Assembly (NCBI RefSeq): GCF_900107435.1
Contig: NZ_FNPZ01000003.1
Location: 434,001-498,000 of the forward strand
From: Herbiconiux ginsengi
GTDB lineage: Bacteria > Actinomycetota > Actinomycetes > Actinomycetales > Microbacteriaceae
DNA: 64,000 nt
Direction: 5' to 3'
Shown here piece by piece: positions 27,127 to 36,320 of the stretch. The translations under genes and the position numbers were made by a program. Positions within the stretch are counted from its first letter, which is position 1; every line of letters begins with the position of its first letter. Below the pieces are notes generated by a model, which searched no databases, was not told the origin of the DNA, and saw only the letters and a list, made by a program, of their open reading frames with translations.

Positions 27127-27726
27127 ATGACCAAGATCGGGATCATCCTCGGCAGCACCCGTCCGGGACGCAACGGCGAAGCCGTGGCGAGGTGGGTGAC
27201 GGAGATCGCCTCCCGCCGCGACGACGCCGAGTTCGAGCTCGTCGACCTGGCCGACTTCCCACTGCCGCACCTCGACGAGGCCGTGCCCCCGTCGATGAAC
27301 GCCTACCAGAACGATCACACGAAGGCGTGGTCGGCCAAGATCGCCGAGTTCGACGGCTTCGTGTTCGTGACGCCGGAGTACAACCACTCCACCTCGGGCG
27401 TGCTGAAGAACGCGCTCGACTACCTCTACACCGAGTGGAACAACAAGGCCGCGGCATTCGTGAGCTACGGCGGCGTGGGTGGAGCCCGCGCGGTCGAACA
27501 TCTGCGTCTCATCGCCTCGGAGCTGCAGCTCGCCACCGTGCGCGCCCAGGTCGCCATCTCGATCGTCACCGAGTTCGAGAACTACTCGACCTTCAAGCCG
27601 GGCGACCACCTCGAGCCGCAGGTCGGGGTCATGCTCGATCAGCTCGTGGCCTGGTCGAAGGCTCTGGCGCCGCTGCGCGCCGGCTCGATCGACCTCGACG
27701 AGCTCGAGGAGTCCGTCGCGGCCTGA
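27127..27726 (+). CDS. NADPH-dependent FMN reductase / quinone reductase
   Basis: A 199-residue flavodoxin-like enzyme. IGIILGSTRPGRNGEAVARWV is the FMN-phosphate loop, TPEYNHSTSGVLKNALDYL the family signature, and SYGGVGGARAVEHLR the nucleotide-facing loop. It reduces FMN, azo dyes, chromate or quinones with NAD(P)H in the cytosol. GAAGGAGA precedes the ATG. Control by the divergent HxlR regulator is likely. It could also supply FMNH2 to the LLM monooxygenases, which have no other reductase in this window, but that is speculative. Confidence 0.92.
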   Translation: MTKIGIILGSTRPGRNGEAVARWVTEIASRRDDAEFELVDLADFPLPHLDEAVPPSMNAYQNDHTKAWSAKIAEFDGFVFVTPEYNHSTSGVLKNALDYLYTEWNNKAAAFVSYGGVGGARAVEHLRLIASELQLATVRAQVAISIVTEFENYSTFKPGDHLEPQVGVMLDQLVAWSKALAPLRAGSIDLDELEESVAA

Positions 27727-27942
27727 TCGGCCTCGACCTCCGCGCGTCACCGCGCGACCGCACCACCCGGGGGCCGGGTCAGCGGGCCGATACCGGCTCG
27801 ATGGCCCGGCCTTCTCGTCGACCCGCTCGGGCCGGCCGTCGTCGCGATGGCAAAGCCGATTCGCGCGTCGTCGGCGGGTGGAGTTGTCGCCCGCGCGGGT
27901 TCGGACCAGAGTGGAAGGGCCTTGACCGTAGGGGGAACACGC

Positions 27943-28800
27943 ATGTCAGACCATTCCGCGCCGGTGCCCGCCGCCGCGCCACCGGCCATGTCCGCCCCGA
28001 CGGCCGTGCCCGGCCCGGCGGCCGCATCCGGTCCCGCATCCGCCGGGCCGCCCGCTCTGCAGCTCACCGGCCTCACCAAGCGCTTCGGCGAGAAAGTGGC
28101 CGTCGACGACCTGAGCCTCACCGTGCCCGTCGGCTCGTTCTACGGTCTCGTGGGCCCCAACGGCGCCGGGAAGACGACCACCCTCTCCATGGCCACGGGC
28201 CTGCTGCGACCGGATGCCGGTCAGTCGCTCGTTCACGGCGTCGACATGTGGCGCGATCCGATCACGGCCAAGTCCCTCGTCGGCAACCTCTCCGACGGCG
28301 TCAAGCTCTTCGACCGTCTCACCGGCGAACAGCTCGTCACCTACAACGGCCTGCTCTTCGGTCTCGACCGCGCCGAGGTGGCCGAACGCGTCGGCGACCT
28401 CCTGAAGCTGCTCGACCTGGAGCAGGCGGCCGGCACCCTCGTGGTCGACTATTCGGCCGGCATGACGAAGAAGATCGCCCTCGCCTGCGCTCTCGTGCAC
28501 GCACCTCGGCTGCTCGTGCTCGACGAACCGTTCGAGTCGGTCGACCCGGTGTCGGCGGCGAACATCCGCGACATCCTCACCGGCTACGTGCAGAACGGCG
28601 GCACCGTGATCGTCTCCAGCCACGTGATGGACCTGGTGCAGCGGATGTGCGACCACGTCGCCGTCGTCGCCCACGGCCGCGTGCTGGTGGCCGGCACGGT
28701 CGACGAGGTGCGCGGCTCGTCGACGCTGGAGGACCGTTTCGTCGAACTCGTCGGCGGCCGCACCCACGCAGAGGGGCCGGAATGGTTGCGACGCTCGTAA
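27943..28800 (+). CDS. ABC transporter ATP-binding protein
   Basis: A 285-residue ATPase with an unusual 35-residue Pro/Ala-rich N-terminal extension before the catalytic domain. Walker A is GPNGAGKTT, the signature is degenerate (YSAGMTKK in place of LSGGQ), Walker B is LLVLDEPFESVD, and the switch His is in VSSHVMD. It resembles the ABC-2 exporter ATPases of the YbhF/DrrA group. GGGGGAAC is the ribosome site for ATG 27943. It overlaps the permease gene by 19 bp. Confidence 0.9.
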   Translation: MSDHSAPVPAAAPPAMSAPTAVPGPAAASGPASAGPPALQLTGLTKRFGEKVAVDDLSLTVPVGSFYGLVGPNGAGKTTTLSMATGLLRPDAGQSLVHGVDMWRDPITAKSLVGNLSDGVKLFDRLTGEQLVTYNGLLFGLDRAEVAERVGDLLKLLDLEQAAGTLVVDYSAGMTKKIALACALVHAPRLLVLDEPFESVDPVSAANIRDILTGYVQNGGTVIVSSHVMDLVQRMCDHVAVVAHGRVLVAGTVDEVRGSSTLEDRFVELVGGRTHAEGPEWLRRS

Positions 28801-30362
28801 AGCTCCGCTTCCTGGTGCTCCGCAACTCGCTGAAGCGGAGCGTCTGGCAGCTGGTGGCCGTGATCATCGGCGCCGTCTACGGGCTCGGCATCCTCGGCGT
28901 CGCCGTGGCGGGTCTGGTGGCGCTCGGGTTCGCGCCCACCGAACTCGCGACGACCGTGGTGGTCCTCGCCGGGTCGGCGGTGGTGCTGGGCTGGATCGTG
29001 GTGCCGCTCGTGGCCTTCGGCGTCGAGCAGACGCTCGACCCGGCGCGGCTCGTGGTGTTCCCTCTGCCGATGAGCAAGCTGCTGGTGGGCCTCACCGCCG
29101 CCGGCGTGCTCGGCGTGCCTGGCATCGTCACCTCGATCGCGGCGCTCGCCACGATCGCCACCTGGATCCGCTCGCCGTTCGCCGCCGTCGCTGCGGCGGT
29201 CTGCGCGGTGCTCGCCGTGCTGACCTGCGTGGTCGGGTCGCGCACCGTGGCCGCCCTCTCGACGAGTCTGCAGTCGCGGCGGCGGTTCCGCGAGCTCGCG
29301 GGCATCCTCGTGTTCATCCCGCTCATCCTGCTGGGTCCGATCATCGTCGGGCTCTCGCGCGGCATCGCGCTGTCGGCGGATGCGCTGCCCGGCATCGCGC
29401 GGGCGCTCAGCTGGTCGCCGCTCGGCGCGCCCTGGGCGGTGCCGGCCGACATCGCGATCGGCGATTTCGGGGCAGCCGGGCTGAAGTTCCTCATCGCGTT
29501 GGCCACCCTGGCGCTGCTCGTGGTGATCTGGCGCTGGAGCCTCGGCGTTGCGCTCGTCTCACCCGTGAGCTCGGGCGGCAAGCGCGTCGCGCGCGGCAAG
29601 ACGGGGCTGTTCGGGGTGCTGCCGGCCACACCGGCCGGTGCGATCGCGGCGCGGGCGTTGACCTACTGGCGGCGCGATCCGCGCTATGCGCGACAGCTCA
29701 TCGTGGTGCCGCTCATCCCGGTGCTGCTCTGGTTCTACTCCAACAACATGGGCTCGCTCGCTCTGCTGAACGCGGCCGGCCCGATCATCGCCTTCCTGCT
29801 CGCCCTCGGCCTCTACACCGACATCTCCTATGACGGCACGGCGTTCGCCACTCACATCGCTGACGGCGTGCGCGGGCGCGACGATCGCATCGGCCGGGTG
29901 GCGGCTCTCGCCATCATCGCGGTGCCTCTCGTGATCCTCATCACGGTGGGCTCCGTGGCCGTGAGCGGGTCCTGGTCGTTGCTGCCGATGCTCTTCGGCC
30001 TGTGTGCCGCCGCGCTCCTCGGCGGCTTCGGGGTGGTGAGCGTCTCGTCGTCGCAGCTCATCGTGCCGGTGCCGGCGGCGGGTGACAATCCGTTCAAGTC
30101 GGCGCCCGGCGCGGGTTTCACCACGGCGCTCTCGGCCTTCGCAACGTGGGGGGTGCTGCTGCTCCTGATGATCCCGGCATCGGTGCTCGCCGTGCTGAGT
30201 CTGGTGTTCTCGTCGGTCCTCCTCGGCTGGTTGACGCTGGTCGTGGGGATCGTGCTCGGAACGGTGTTCTTCGTCATCGGGGTGCGCATCGGTGGCGCCC
30301 AGCTCGACCAGCGGGCGCCCGACCTCCTGGTGCGCCTCCGTGCCCAGCGCTCGGCGGCCTAG
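28782..30362 (+). CDS. ABC-2-like exporter permease, 526 aa
   Basis: A polytopic protein with about twelve hydrophobic segments and a central cytoplasmic loop around SSGGKRVARGKTGLFGVLPATP. It overlaps the preceding ATPase gene, so the pair forms one exporter. Its length and the bipartite membrane domain suggest a fused-dimer permease, as in several actinobacterial transporters. ATG at 28782 follows the ATPase frame closely. Substrate unknown. The open frame extends far upstream but carries no conserved sequence there. Confidence 0.85.
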   Translation: MVATLVKLRFLVLRNSLKRSVWQLVAVIIGAVYGLGILGVAVAGLVALGFAPTELATTVVVLAGSAVVLGWIVVPLVAFGVEQTLDPARLVVFPLPMSKLLVGLTAAGVLGVPGIVTSIAALATIATWIRSPFAAVAAAVCAVLAVLTCVVGSRTVAALSTSLQSRRRFRELAGILVFIPLILLGPIIVGLSRGIALSADALPGIARALSWSPLGAPWAVPADIAIGDFGAAGLKFLIALATLALLVVIWRWSLGVALVSPVSSGGKRVARGKTGLFGVLPATPAGAIAARALTYWRRDPRYARQLIVVPLIPVLLWFYSNNMGSLALLNAAGPIIAFLLALGLYTDISYDGTAFATHIADGVRGRDDRIGRVAALAIIAVPLVILITVGSVAVSGSWSLLPMLFGLCAAALLGGFGVVSVSSSQLIVPVPAAGDNPFKSAPGAGFTTALSAFATWGVLLLLMIPASVLAVLSLVFSSVLLGWLTLVVGIVLGTVFFVIGVRIGGAQLDQRAPDLLVRLRAQRSAA

Positions 30363-30434
30363 CCGCCTCGTCCACTCCTACCCTCATCGGCGCGGAGGGT
30401 GATCTCTCCACAGATCGTTGCCTGAGGTTCCATC

Positions 30435-30452
30435 GATACTGCTAGCAGTATC
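30435..30452. promoter_or_regulatory. 18-bp perfect palindrome, likely VapBC operator
   Basis: GATACTGCTAGCAGTATC is a complete palindrome ending 11 bp before the vapB start. Antitoxin RHH dimers autoregulate through such sites. It lies where the promoter must be, so binding would block transcription of the pair. Confidence 0.7.
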
Positions 30453-30463
30453 AGATGTAGGGT

Positions 30464-30724
30464 ATGACCATGAAGACGACGTTCGACATCCCGGAACCCC
30501 TGGTGAAGGAGATCAAGCGCATCGCGCGCGAACGGGGCGTGACCGCGCGAGCGATCGTGCAACAAGCGCTCACGCGGGTGGTGGAGGAGGCGTCGACGGA
30601 GAAGAGCTTCAGGTTGCCCGATGCGAGCGTCGTCGGGTGGAGCGCCATGGAGCAGACCATGCGCGGGCGCGTCGAGCGAGACCGCGGGTTGCACGACCTC
30701 GTGCTGCAGTCGTACGAGCGGTAG
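30464..30724 (+). CDS. vapB: Type II antitoxin, VapB-like
   Basis: An 86-residue protein whose first 45 residues (TTFDIPEPLVKEIKRIARERGVT and the following helix) fit a ribbon-helix-helix DNA-binding fold; the C-terminal part would wrap the toxin. A second in-frame ATG two codons in is also possible. The PIN-domain toxin gene begins four bases after its stop. It is expected to bind the palindrome just upstream and to neutralise the toxin. Confidence 0.85.
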   Translation: MTMKTTFDIPEPLVKEIKRIARERGVTARAIVQQALTRVVEEASTEKSFRLPDASVVGWSAMEQTMRGRVERDRGLHDLVLQSYER

Positions 30725-30728
30725 ACGG

Positions 30729-31154
30729 ATGCGCGCCGTCGACACGAACGTGCTGATCTACGCATTCCTCGCCGATTCGCCGTTGCATGACCGGGCCGCG
30801 GCCGCCGTTCGCGAACTCGCCGAGAGCCCGGCGGCCTGGGCCATCCCGTGGCCGTGCATCCATGAGTTCTACGCCGTCGTGACGAATCCGAAGATCTTCG
30901 CGGGTGGGTCGCTCGCCTCGGCGGCGCGACGGCAGATCGACGTCTGGCGGTCGTCGCCGTCGCTGCAGCTTCTGGGTGAGACGAGTTCGCATTGGGTGAC
31001 GCTCGAGCGCATCCTCGACGGGGCCGGCGTGGTGGGGCCACGTGTTCATGACGCCCGGATCGCCGCGATCTGCATCGATCACGGCGTGACCGAGATCCTC
31101 ACCCAGGATCGTGACTTCGCGAGCTTCGAGGTGGCGGTGGTGGGGCTGAGTTAG
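30729..31154 (+). CDS. vapC: Type II toxin, PIN-domain RNase VapC
   Basis: A 141-residue PIN-domain nuclease. The four acidic positions are visible: Asp in MRAVDTNVLIYAF, Glu in IHEFYAVVTNP, Asp in VHDARIAAIC and Asp in LTQDRDFASF. Relatives cleave tRNA or rRNA in the cytosol under stress. It is coupled to vapB. The context (next to an ABC exporter and DUF1206 gene) gives no hint of a mobile element. Confidence 0.9.
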   Translation: MRAVDTNVLIYAFLADSPLHDRAAAAVRELAESPAAWAIPWPCIHEFYAVVTNPKIFAGGSLASAARRQIDVWRSSPSLQLLGETSSHWVTLERILDGAGVVGPRVHDARIAAICIDHGVTEILTQDRDFASFEVAVVGLS

Positions 31155-31188
31155 CGGTACCGCCCGGGAGCGTGGCGGCCCCGAGGGG

Positions 31189-31998
31189 TCAGAGACGAGC
31201 CAGGCGGGCTCGGGCGCCGAGGAAGAGGCCGTAGAAGATGAGGCCGACGCCCACCGCGACCAACACCACGACGCCGAACGGCAGGTCGGTGAGCGCCTTC
31301 AGGGCGCCGTCGAGACCGGAGGCCTTCTCGGCGTCGTAGGTCGCCGCCGCAACCACGAAGAGCACGCCGACCACGCCGAGCGCCACGCCTTGGGAGAGGT
31401 ACCCGACCACGCCGACCACCGTGACCACTCGGCCGGCCGTGCCCGCCGGCGTGTGGATGAGTTTGCGGAAGGTGCGTCGGATACCGATCGAGACGAACCC
31501 GATCCCGAACCCCACGACGGCGAGCCCGACCGCCACGAGCAAGAAGACTCCGCCCGGCGTGGCGAGCAGCGTGGCGCTCGCGGACTGACTGTTCTCGGAG
31601 GAGTCGCTCGATCCGCCCAGCGCGAAGATCAACGCCGTGCTGCCGAGCACGACGTAGACCGCGGCCTTGCCGGCTTCGGTGGCGCGCCTGCCCCACTTCT
31701 TCTTGGCATCCGGATCGGAGGCGAGGATGACCTGAGCGACCTCCCAGAGGCCGAGCGCGAAGAGGCCGACCACCGCGATCCACAGCACCACGAGTCCGCC
31801 GGGGGTGTCGGAGAGCCCCTGGAGCGCTCCCGTCTGGTCGGCGTCGCCGCCCTGCCCGCCGTGGAACGCGATGCCGATCGCGATTCCGCCGATCAGGATG
31901 TGCAGCAGTCCGTTCACGGCGAAGCCCGATCGGGCGAGCACGTGGAAGATGCGGCTCCGGCTGACGTCTCGTACGGCGCGTTTCGGGGTCGCGGTCAT
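31189..31998 (-). CDS. DUF1206 membrane protein
   Basis: A 269-residue protein with six membrane helices in three internally similar pairs: FAVNGLLHILIGGIAIGIAF, AAVYVVLGSTALIFAL and GVVGYLSQGVALGVVGVLFV open the three units. This is the DUF1206 layout. The ATG at 31998 is chosen because the basic N-terminus (KRAVRDVSRSR) begins there. Function unknown. It is divergent from gltX by 116 bp and converges on vapC. Confidence 0.88.
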   Translation of the reverse strand: MTATPKRAVRDVSRSRIFHVLARSGFAVNGLLHILIGGIAIGIAFHGGQGGDADQTGALQGLSDTPGGLVVLWIAVVGLFALGLWEVAQVILASDPDAKKKWGRRATEAGKAAVYVVLGSTALIFALGGSSDSSENSQSASATLLATPGGVFLLVAVGLAVVGFGIGFVSIGIRRTFRKLIHTPAGTAGRVVTVVGVVGYLSQGVALGVVGVLFVVAAATYDAEKASGLDGALKALTDLPFGVVVLVAVGVGLIFYGLFLGARARLARL

Positions 31999-32114
31999 CT
32001 CCCCAGCGTGGCACCGCGTCTTCTCCACGGCACGCCTGTGGAGAAGGCGGATCGCTCCACAGGATGCGCGGCCCGGCACCCTCGACGAGCGCCGCCCCGT
32101 AGAATCGACGGGTC

Positions 32115-33629
32115 ATGAGCGCAACTTCCCCGCATCCGTTCTCCACCGCCACCGGAGCCGACGTCCGCGTCCGGTTCTGCCCGAGCCCCACCGGCACTCC
32201 GCACGTCGGTCTCGTGCGCACCGCCCTGTTCAACTGGGCCTACGCCCGGCACACCGGCGGAAAGATGATCTTCCGCATCGAGGACACGGATGCGAGCCGC
32301 GACTCCGAAGAGAGCTACGAGCAGATCATCGACGCGCTCACCTGGCTCGGCCTGAACTGGGACGAGGGGGTCAACGTCGGAGGCCCGCACGCGCCCTACC
32401 GGCAGTCGCAGCGTTACGACATCTACCGCCGCGTCATCGCGCAGCTGCTGGAGTCGGGCCACGTCTACGAGAGCTTCTCCAACGCCGAGGAGATCGACGC
32501 CCGCAACGAGGCCGCCGGCCGCGCGAAGCAGCTCGGCTACGACAACTTCGACCGCGACCTCACCGAAGAGCAGAAGGCCGCCTTCCGCGCCGAGGGCCGG
32601 GAGCCGGCCCTGCGGCTGCGGGTGCCCGACACCGATCTGTCGTTCGACGACCTGGTGCGGGGCGAGATCACCTTCCCGGCCGGGTCGTTCACCGATTTCG
32701 TGATCGTGCGGCCGAACGGCCATCCGCTCTACACGCTGGTGAACCCGCTCGACGACGCGTTGATGGGCGTCACCCACGTGCTGCGCGGCGAAGACCTGCT
32801 CTCGTCGACCCCACGGCAGATCGCGCTCTACCACGCGCTCATCGACATCGGCATCACCACGTTCGTTCCGCGCTTCGGCCACCTGCCCTACGTGATGGGC
32901 GAGGGCAACAAGAAGCTCTCCAAGCGCGACCCCGAGTCGAACCTGTTCCACCACCGCGACCGCGGCTTCATCCCCGAGGGTCTGGTGAACTACCTCGCGC
33001 TGCTCGGCTGGTCGCTCGCGCCCGATCGCGACGTGTTCTCGCTCGACGAGATGGTGGCCGCCTTCGACGTGGTCGACGTGCTGCCCAACCCGGCGCGCTT
33101 CGACCTCAAGAAGGCCGAATCGATCGACGGCGACCACATCCGTCTGCTCGCGGTCGACGACTTCGCCGAGCGGCTCGTGCCGTATCTCGAGGCGGCCGGT
33201 GTGGTGAGCGCTCCGCTGAGCGAGGCCCAGCGCGGCATGCTGTCGGCGGTCGCGCCGCTCGTGCAGACCCGGATGGCGCTGCTCGGCGAGGCGCCTGACC
33301 TCGTGGGCCCCTTCTTCGTGACGACCGAGGAGCTCGGCTACACCGAAGACGCGCTGGCGACCCTGCCCGACAACGTGGGGCTCGTGCTCAACGGCGCCAT
33401 CAACGCACTCGAAGACGTCGCCCTGCCGGAGTGGTCGCATGACACCATTCAGGCGGCGCTCGCCACCGCACTCGTCGACGGGCTCGGTCTCAAGCCGCGC
33501 ATCGCCTACGGTCCGCTCCGCGTGGCGGTCGCGGGCCGCAAGGTGTCGCCGCCGTTGTTCGAGTCGATGGAGATCCTCGGCAAGGAGGAGACCATCGCCC
33601 GCCTCGACAAGCTGGTCAAGGCCCTCTAG
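32115..33629 (+). CDS. gltX: Glutamyl-tRNA synthetase
   Basis: A class I aminoacyl-tRNA synthetase of 504 aa, charging tRNA-Glu (and, in organisms using the GatCAB route, tRNA-Gln). [20 protein letters not shown] holds the HIGH-like motif and KLSKR at residues 267-271 is the KMSKS-like motif; IEDTD and [18 protein letters not shown] follow as usual. Start at ATG 32115. It ends one base before the convergent lipoprotein gene stop. Confidence 0.98.
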   Translation: MSATSPHPFSTATGADVRVRFCPSPTGTPHVGLVRTALFNWAYARHTGGKMIFRIEDTDASRDSEESYEQIIDALTWLGLNWDEGVNVGGPHAPYRQSQRYDIYRRVIAQLLESGHVYESFSNAEEIDARNEAAGRAKQLGYDNFDRDLTEEQKAAFRAEGREPALRLRVPDTDLSFDDLVRGEITFPAGSFTDFVIVRPNGHPLYTLVNPLDDALMGVTHVLRGEDLLSSTPRQIALYHALIDIGITTFVPRFGHLPYVMGEGNKKLSKRDPESNLFHHRDRGFIPEGLVNYLALLGWSLAPDRDVFSLDEMVAAFDVVDVLPNPARFDLKKAESIDGDHIRLLAVDDFAERLVPYLEAAGVVSAPLSEAQRGMLSAVAPLVQTRMALLGEAPDLVGPFFVTTEELGYTEDALATLPDNVGLVLNGAINALEDVALPEWSHDTIQAALATALVDGLGLKPRIAYGPLRVAVAGRKVSPPLFESMEILGKEETIARLDKLVKAL

Positions 33630-34211
33630 TCACCCCGCCGAACCGTCGGTGAGCTGCGGCGGACAGGTGCCGGTGTCGTCGGCCGCGAGTTCGAAGTGCC
33701 AGGCCTCGTTCGCATAGATCTGGCAGAGGCCGAACTCGCCACCGAAGCGATTGAGCCAGTCCATGGCGTCGGCGGTGGCGATGTCGACGGCTTCACCGAG
33801 CACGTGCTTCGACTGGTCGGGCTGCTTCACCCACCGGGCCGCTTCGTCGACGCTGCCGTACTGCGCGACCGCCTGGTCGAAGAGGTACTGCTGGTAGCGG
33901 GCGCTCCGCCAACCGTCGACCAGGGTGAACCGCACGTCGCTGGCGGCGGCGGCCTCGGCCGCGCGCTGCAGTGCGTCGCGCAGCCGGCTGTCGAGCTGGG
34001 TGACGGCCGGCACGTCGTCGGTCAACGCCACGCTCTCGCCCACCGGGATGAAGCCGTCATCGGGGCCGAGCTCGGCGGAGGCGCCGACGGGGAGGCGGTC
34101 GGGTGTGCCCGCGCTCTGCGCCGCGGCCACACCGCCCACGAGACCGCAGCCCGAGAGGGCGAGGAGAACGGATGCCGCAGCGGCGGCGGCGAGGAGGGAA
34201 CGGAGATGCAC
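33630..34211 (-). CDS. VanY-like M15 D,D-carboxypeptidase lipoprotein
   Basis: A 193-residue secreted lipoprotein. The signal has lipobox LSGC, followed by a linker and an M15B peptidase domain: RFTLVDGWRSARYQQYLF, the zinc motif SKHVLGEAVDI (His and Asp) and EAWHFEL (catalytic Glu region and third ligand His). It would trim D-Ala from peptidoglycan stem peptides at the outer face. GTG at 34211 with AAGGATC upstream. It lies 145 bp downstream of the response regulator gene on the same strand, so cotranscription is possible. Confidence 0.85.
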   Translation of the reverse strand: MHLRSLLAAAAAASVLLALSGCGLVGGVAAAQSAGTPDRLPVGASAELGPDDGFIPVGESVALTDDVPAVTQLDSRLRDALQRAAEAAAASDVRFTLVDGWRSARYQQYLFDQAVAQYGSVDEAARWVKQPDQSKHVLGEAVDIATADAMDWLNRFGGEFGLCQIYANEAWHFELAADDTGTCPPQLTDGSAG

Positions 34212-34356
34212 GAGAGATCCTTTCTGATCGGATCCAGCCTCGCCATCGCCGCCGGCTCGCGAATCCGCACGCGGTTCCGATCGGCTCCACCGCAGGTGCC
34301 CGGATCTCTGCACCTCGGACCCGGACGAGTGACCTCAGGTGCCGGAGACCGGCCGC

Positions 34357-35040
34357 TCAGACCAGGTCGTACTCGTAGGCGAACACGACGATCTGCACCC
34401 GGTCGCGCAGCGCGAGCTTGCGCAGGATCGAGCCCACGTGGGTCTTCACCGTCGACTCGCTGGTGAAGAGAGCCTTCGCCACCTCGGCATTGGAGGCTCC
34501 CCGTGCCACGGCGTCGAAGACGTCGCGCTCCTTCTCGGTGAGCGTGCCGAAGCTCTCCGGCGCCGGGGCCCGCTCCGGAAACCGCCCGCTCAGCAGCGCC
34601 GCGAGGTTCTGCGGTGCGAGCACGGCGTTGCCAGCATGAACAGTGCGGATGGCGTCGATCAGCATCGCAGGAGTGGTGTCCTTCAGGATGAATCCGCTCC
34701 CGCCGTGTCGGATGGCGGTGGCCGCGCGGTCGTCGAGGTCGAAGGTGGTCAGCACCAGCACGCGCACCGGGTGCGAGCGCTGCTGCGCGCGGTCGGGGAG
34801 GAAGATCTGGCGGGTGGCCTCGACGCCGTCGAGCTCGGGCATCCGGATGTCCATCAGCACGACGTCGGGGGCGAGTGCGTCGACGAGCTGCACGGCCTCG
34901 GCCCCGTCGCTCGCCGTTCCCACGACCTCCAGGCCTGGCTGGGCGTCGATGATCACGCGCATGCCCTCGCGGAAGAGGTCCTGGTCGTCGACGAGCAGCA
35001 CGCGGATCGTGGGCGGGTCGCCGCTCACCGGTTCGCTCAC
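34357..35040 (-). CDS. NarL/LuxR-type response regulator
   Basis: A 227-residue two-component regulator: receiver domain with the acidic pair in LLVDDQD, phospho-acceptor Asp in VVLMDIRMPELDG, Thr in LTTFD and Lys in FILKDTTP; C-terminal LuxR HTH with LTEKERDVFDAVARGASNAEVA and SESTVKTHVGSILRKL. GTG at 35040 overlaps the kinase stop (GTGA). It is the last gene of the alr-ddl-kinase-regulator chain. Confidence 0.95.
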   Translation of the reverse strand: MSEPVSGDPPTIRVLLVDDQDLFREGMRVIIDAQPGLEVVGTASDGAEAVQLVDALAPDVVLMDIRMPELDGVEATRQIFLPDRAQQRSHPVRVLVLTTFDLDDRAATAIRHGGSGFILKDTTPAMLIDAIRTVHAGNAVLAPQNLAALLSGRFPERAPAPESFGTLTEKERDVFDAVARGASNAEVAKALFTSESTVKTHVGSILRKLALRDRVQIVVFAYEYDLV

Positions 35041-36320
35041 GGCAGCGCCGTCTCGAGCGGGCGCCCCGCGCGCACGGGCAGGGAAGCGGTGACACTGAAG
35101 ACCGGGGACCCGGTGGGGGAGTCGTGCACCTCGAGCGAGCCGCCCACCGATTCGAGCCGCCGCGCCATCCCGGCGATGCCGCTGCCGCCGGGGAGGCCGG
35201 TCGCGGGGTCGTCGCCGGACGCGCCCTCGGACTCCCCGCCGACAGACGAGACAGGATCGGTGTGGTTCGTCACGGTGATGCGCAACCGGTCGTCCCACTG
35301 CCGGGTGACCGCGATCGCGCCGTCGCGCCGACCGTGTTTCAGGGCGTTCGTGAGCATCTCCTGCAGCACCCGGAACGCCACCGTGGCGAGCTCGGGCGGC
35401 AGCGGCCGCGGCGACCCGAGGTCGGTCACGAGGATCTCGTTGCCGCTGGCGCGCGTGGTGTCGATGAGCGTGTCGAGGTCGGTGCGGTGCTCCGGATCGC
35501 CGTCGGGTGACGCGAGCACCCCCCGAACCTCCTGCAGCGAGGTGCGAGCCGTGGAGGCGATGTTCGCCATCGTGCGCTTGAGTGCGACCGGGTCGGCGCT
35601 GTCGAGAAACTGGGCCGACTCCGCCTGCGCCAGGATGACGGTGAGCGAGTGCCCCACCACGTCGTGCACGTCGCGGGCGAGTCGGGCCTGACTCTCCCGG
35701 AGTGCCGCGATCTCGGTCATCCTCGCCCGCTCGAGCTGAGCGCTCAGCGCCTCGGCCTCCGCCTCCGACTGGGAGCGCTGCGAGGCGCGAGCCGCACCCC
35801 AGTAGCGGGCGGCGAGCCCGGCGAACCAGGGCAGCGCGAGCACGCCGGCGATCATCGGCAGCACGACCAGTGGCCAGGAGATGCCGCTGTCGACGAGCGG
35901 CACGATCACGTTGCGCAGCACCCGGGTGCCCCAGAGGCCGTTGGCGAGGATGCCGACGTAGCTGATGGCGAAGAACGTCGCGATCGGGATGGAGAGCCCG
36001 CTGGCCCAGAGAAGCGGCCGTGAGCCCCAGCGCGCGAGCCCGAAGGCCACGCCCACCACCGCGAGCTCGATCACCATGAGATCGGTCGTGGTGGCGGCCT
36101 GCAGCACCAGGAGTGCCCAGAGGATGCCGAACGACCACCATCCGGCGTGCCGCACGAGCGCGACCGCCACGGCGGTGCCGAGGGCGACGACCAGCGTGAC
36201 CGTGCCGCCGGCGTAGCCGGAATACGCGTTGGTGTAGGCCTCCCAGAAGCCCAGCAGCAGGATGACGAACCCGATGGCGACATCGGGGGCCCAGGTGCGC
36301 ACGATCGGCGAGTGCATCAT
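35037..36320 (-). CDS. Sensor histidine kinase, NarL-partner type (HisKA_3)
   Basis: A 427-residue membrane kinase. About six hydrophobic segments span residues 10-190, then a coiled linker (SQSEAEAEALSAQLERARM) and the phosphorylation site His in RLARDVHDVVGHSL; the N-box is EMLTNALKHGRR and the ATP lid includes GSGIAGMARRLESVGG. ATG at 36320 overlaps the ddl stop (ATGA) and has GGAG upstream. No extracellular sensor domain is evident, suggesting sensing within the membrane, as for cell-envelope stress kinases. Confidence 0.93.
   Translation of the reverse strand: MMHSPIVRTWAPDVAIGFVILLLGFWEAYTNAYSGYAGGTVTLVVALGTAVAVALVRHAGWWSFGILWALLVLQAATTTDLMVIELAVVGVAFGLARWGSRPLLWASGLSIPIATFFAISYVGILANGLWGTRVLRNVIVPLVDSGISWPLVVLPMIAGVLALPWFAGLAARYWGAARASQRSQSEAEAEALSAQLERARMTEIAALRESQARLARDVHDVVGHSLTVILAQAESAQFLDSADPVALKRTMANIASTARTSLQEVRGVLASPDGDPEHRTDLDTLIDTTRASGNEILVTDLGSPRPLPPELATVAFRVLQEMLTNALKHGRRDGAIAVTRQWDDRLRITVTNHTDPVSSVGGESEGASGDDPATGLPGGSGIAGMARRLESVGGSLEVHDSPTGSPVFSVTASLPVRAGRPLETALP

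Noticed and set aside
26988-28781. A very long open frame (over 1100 codons) running from the HxlR gap through the reductase and ATPase genes into the ABC permease
   Set aside because: Only the part from 28782 carries membrane-protein sequence; the rest is antiphase GC-rich reading of well-recognised genes.
34294-34315. AGGTGC-N10-GCACCT as terminator or operator between the response regulator and the VanY-like gene
   Set aside because: A six-base repeat at this GC content is expected by chance and has no supporting context.
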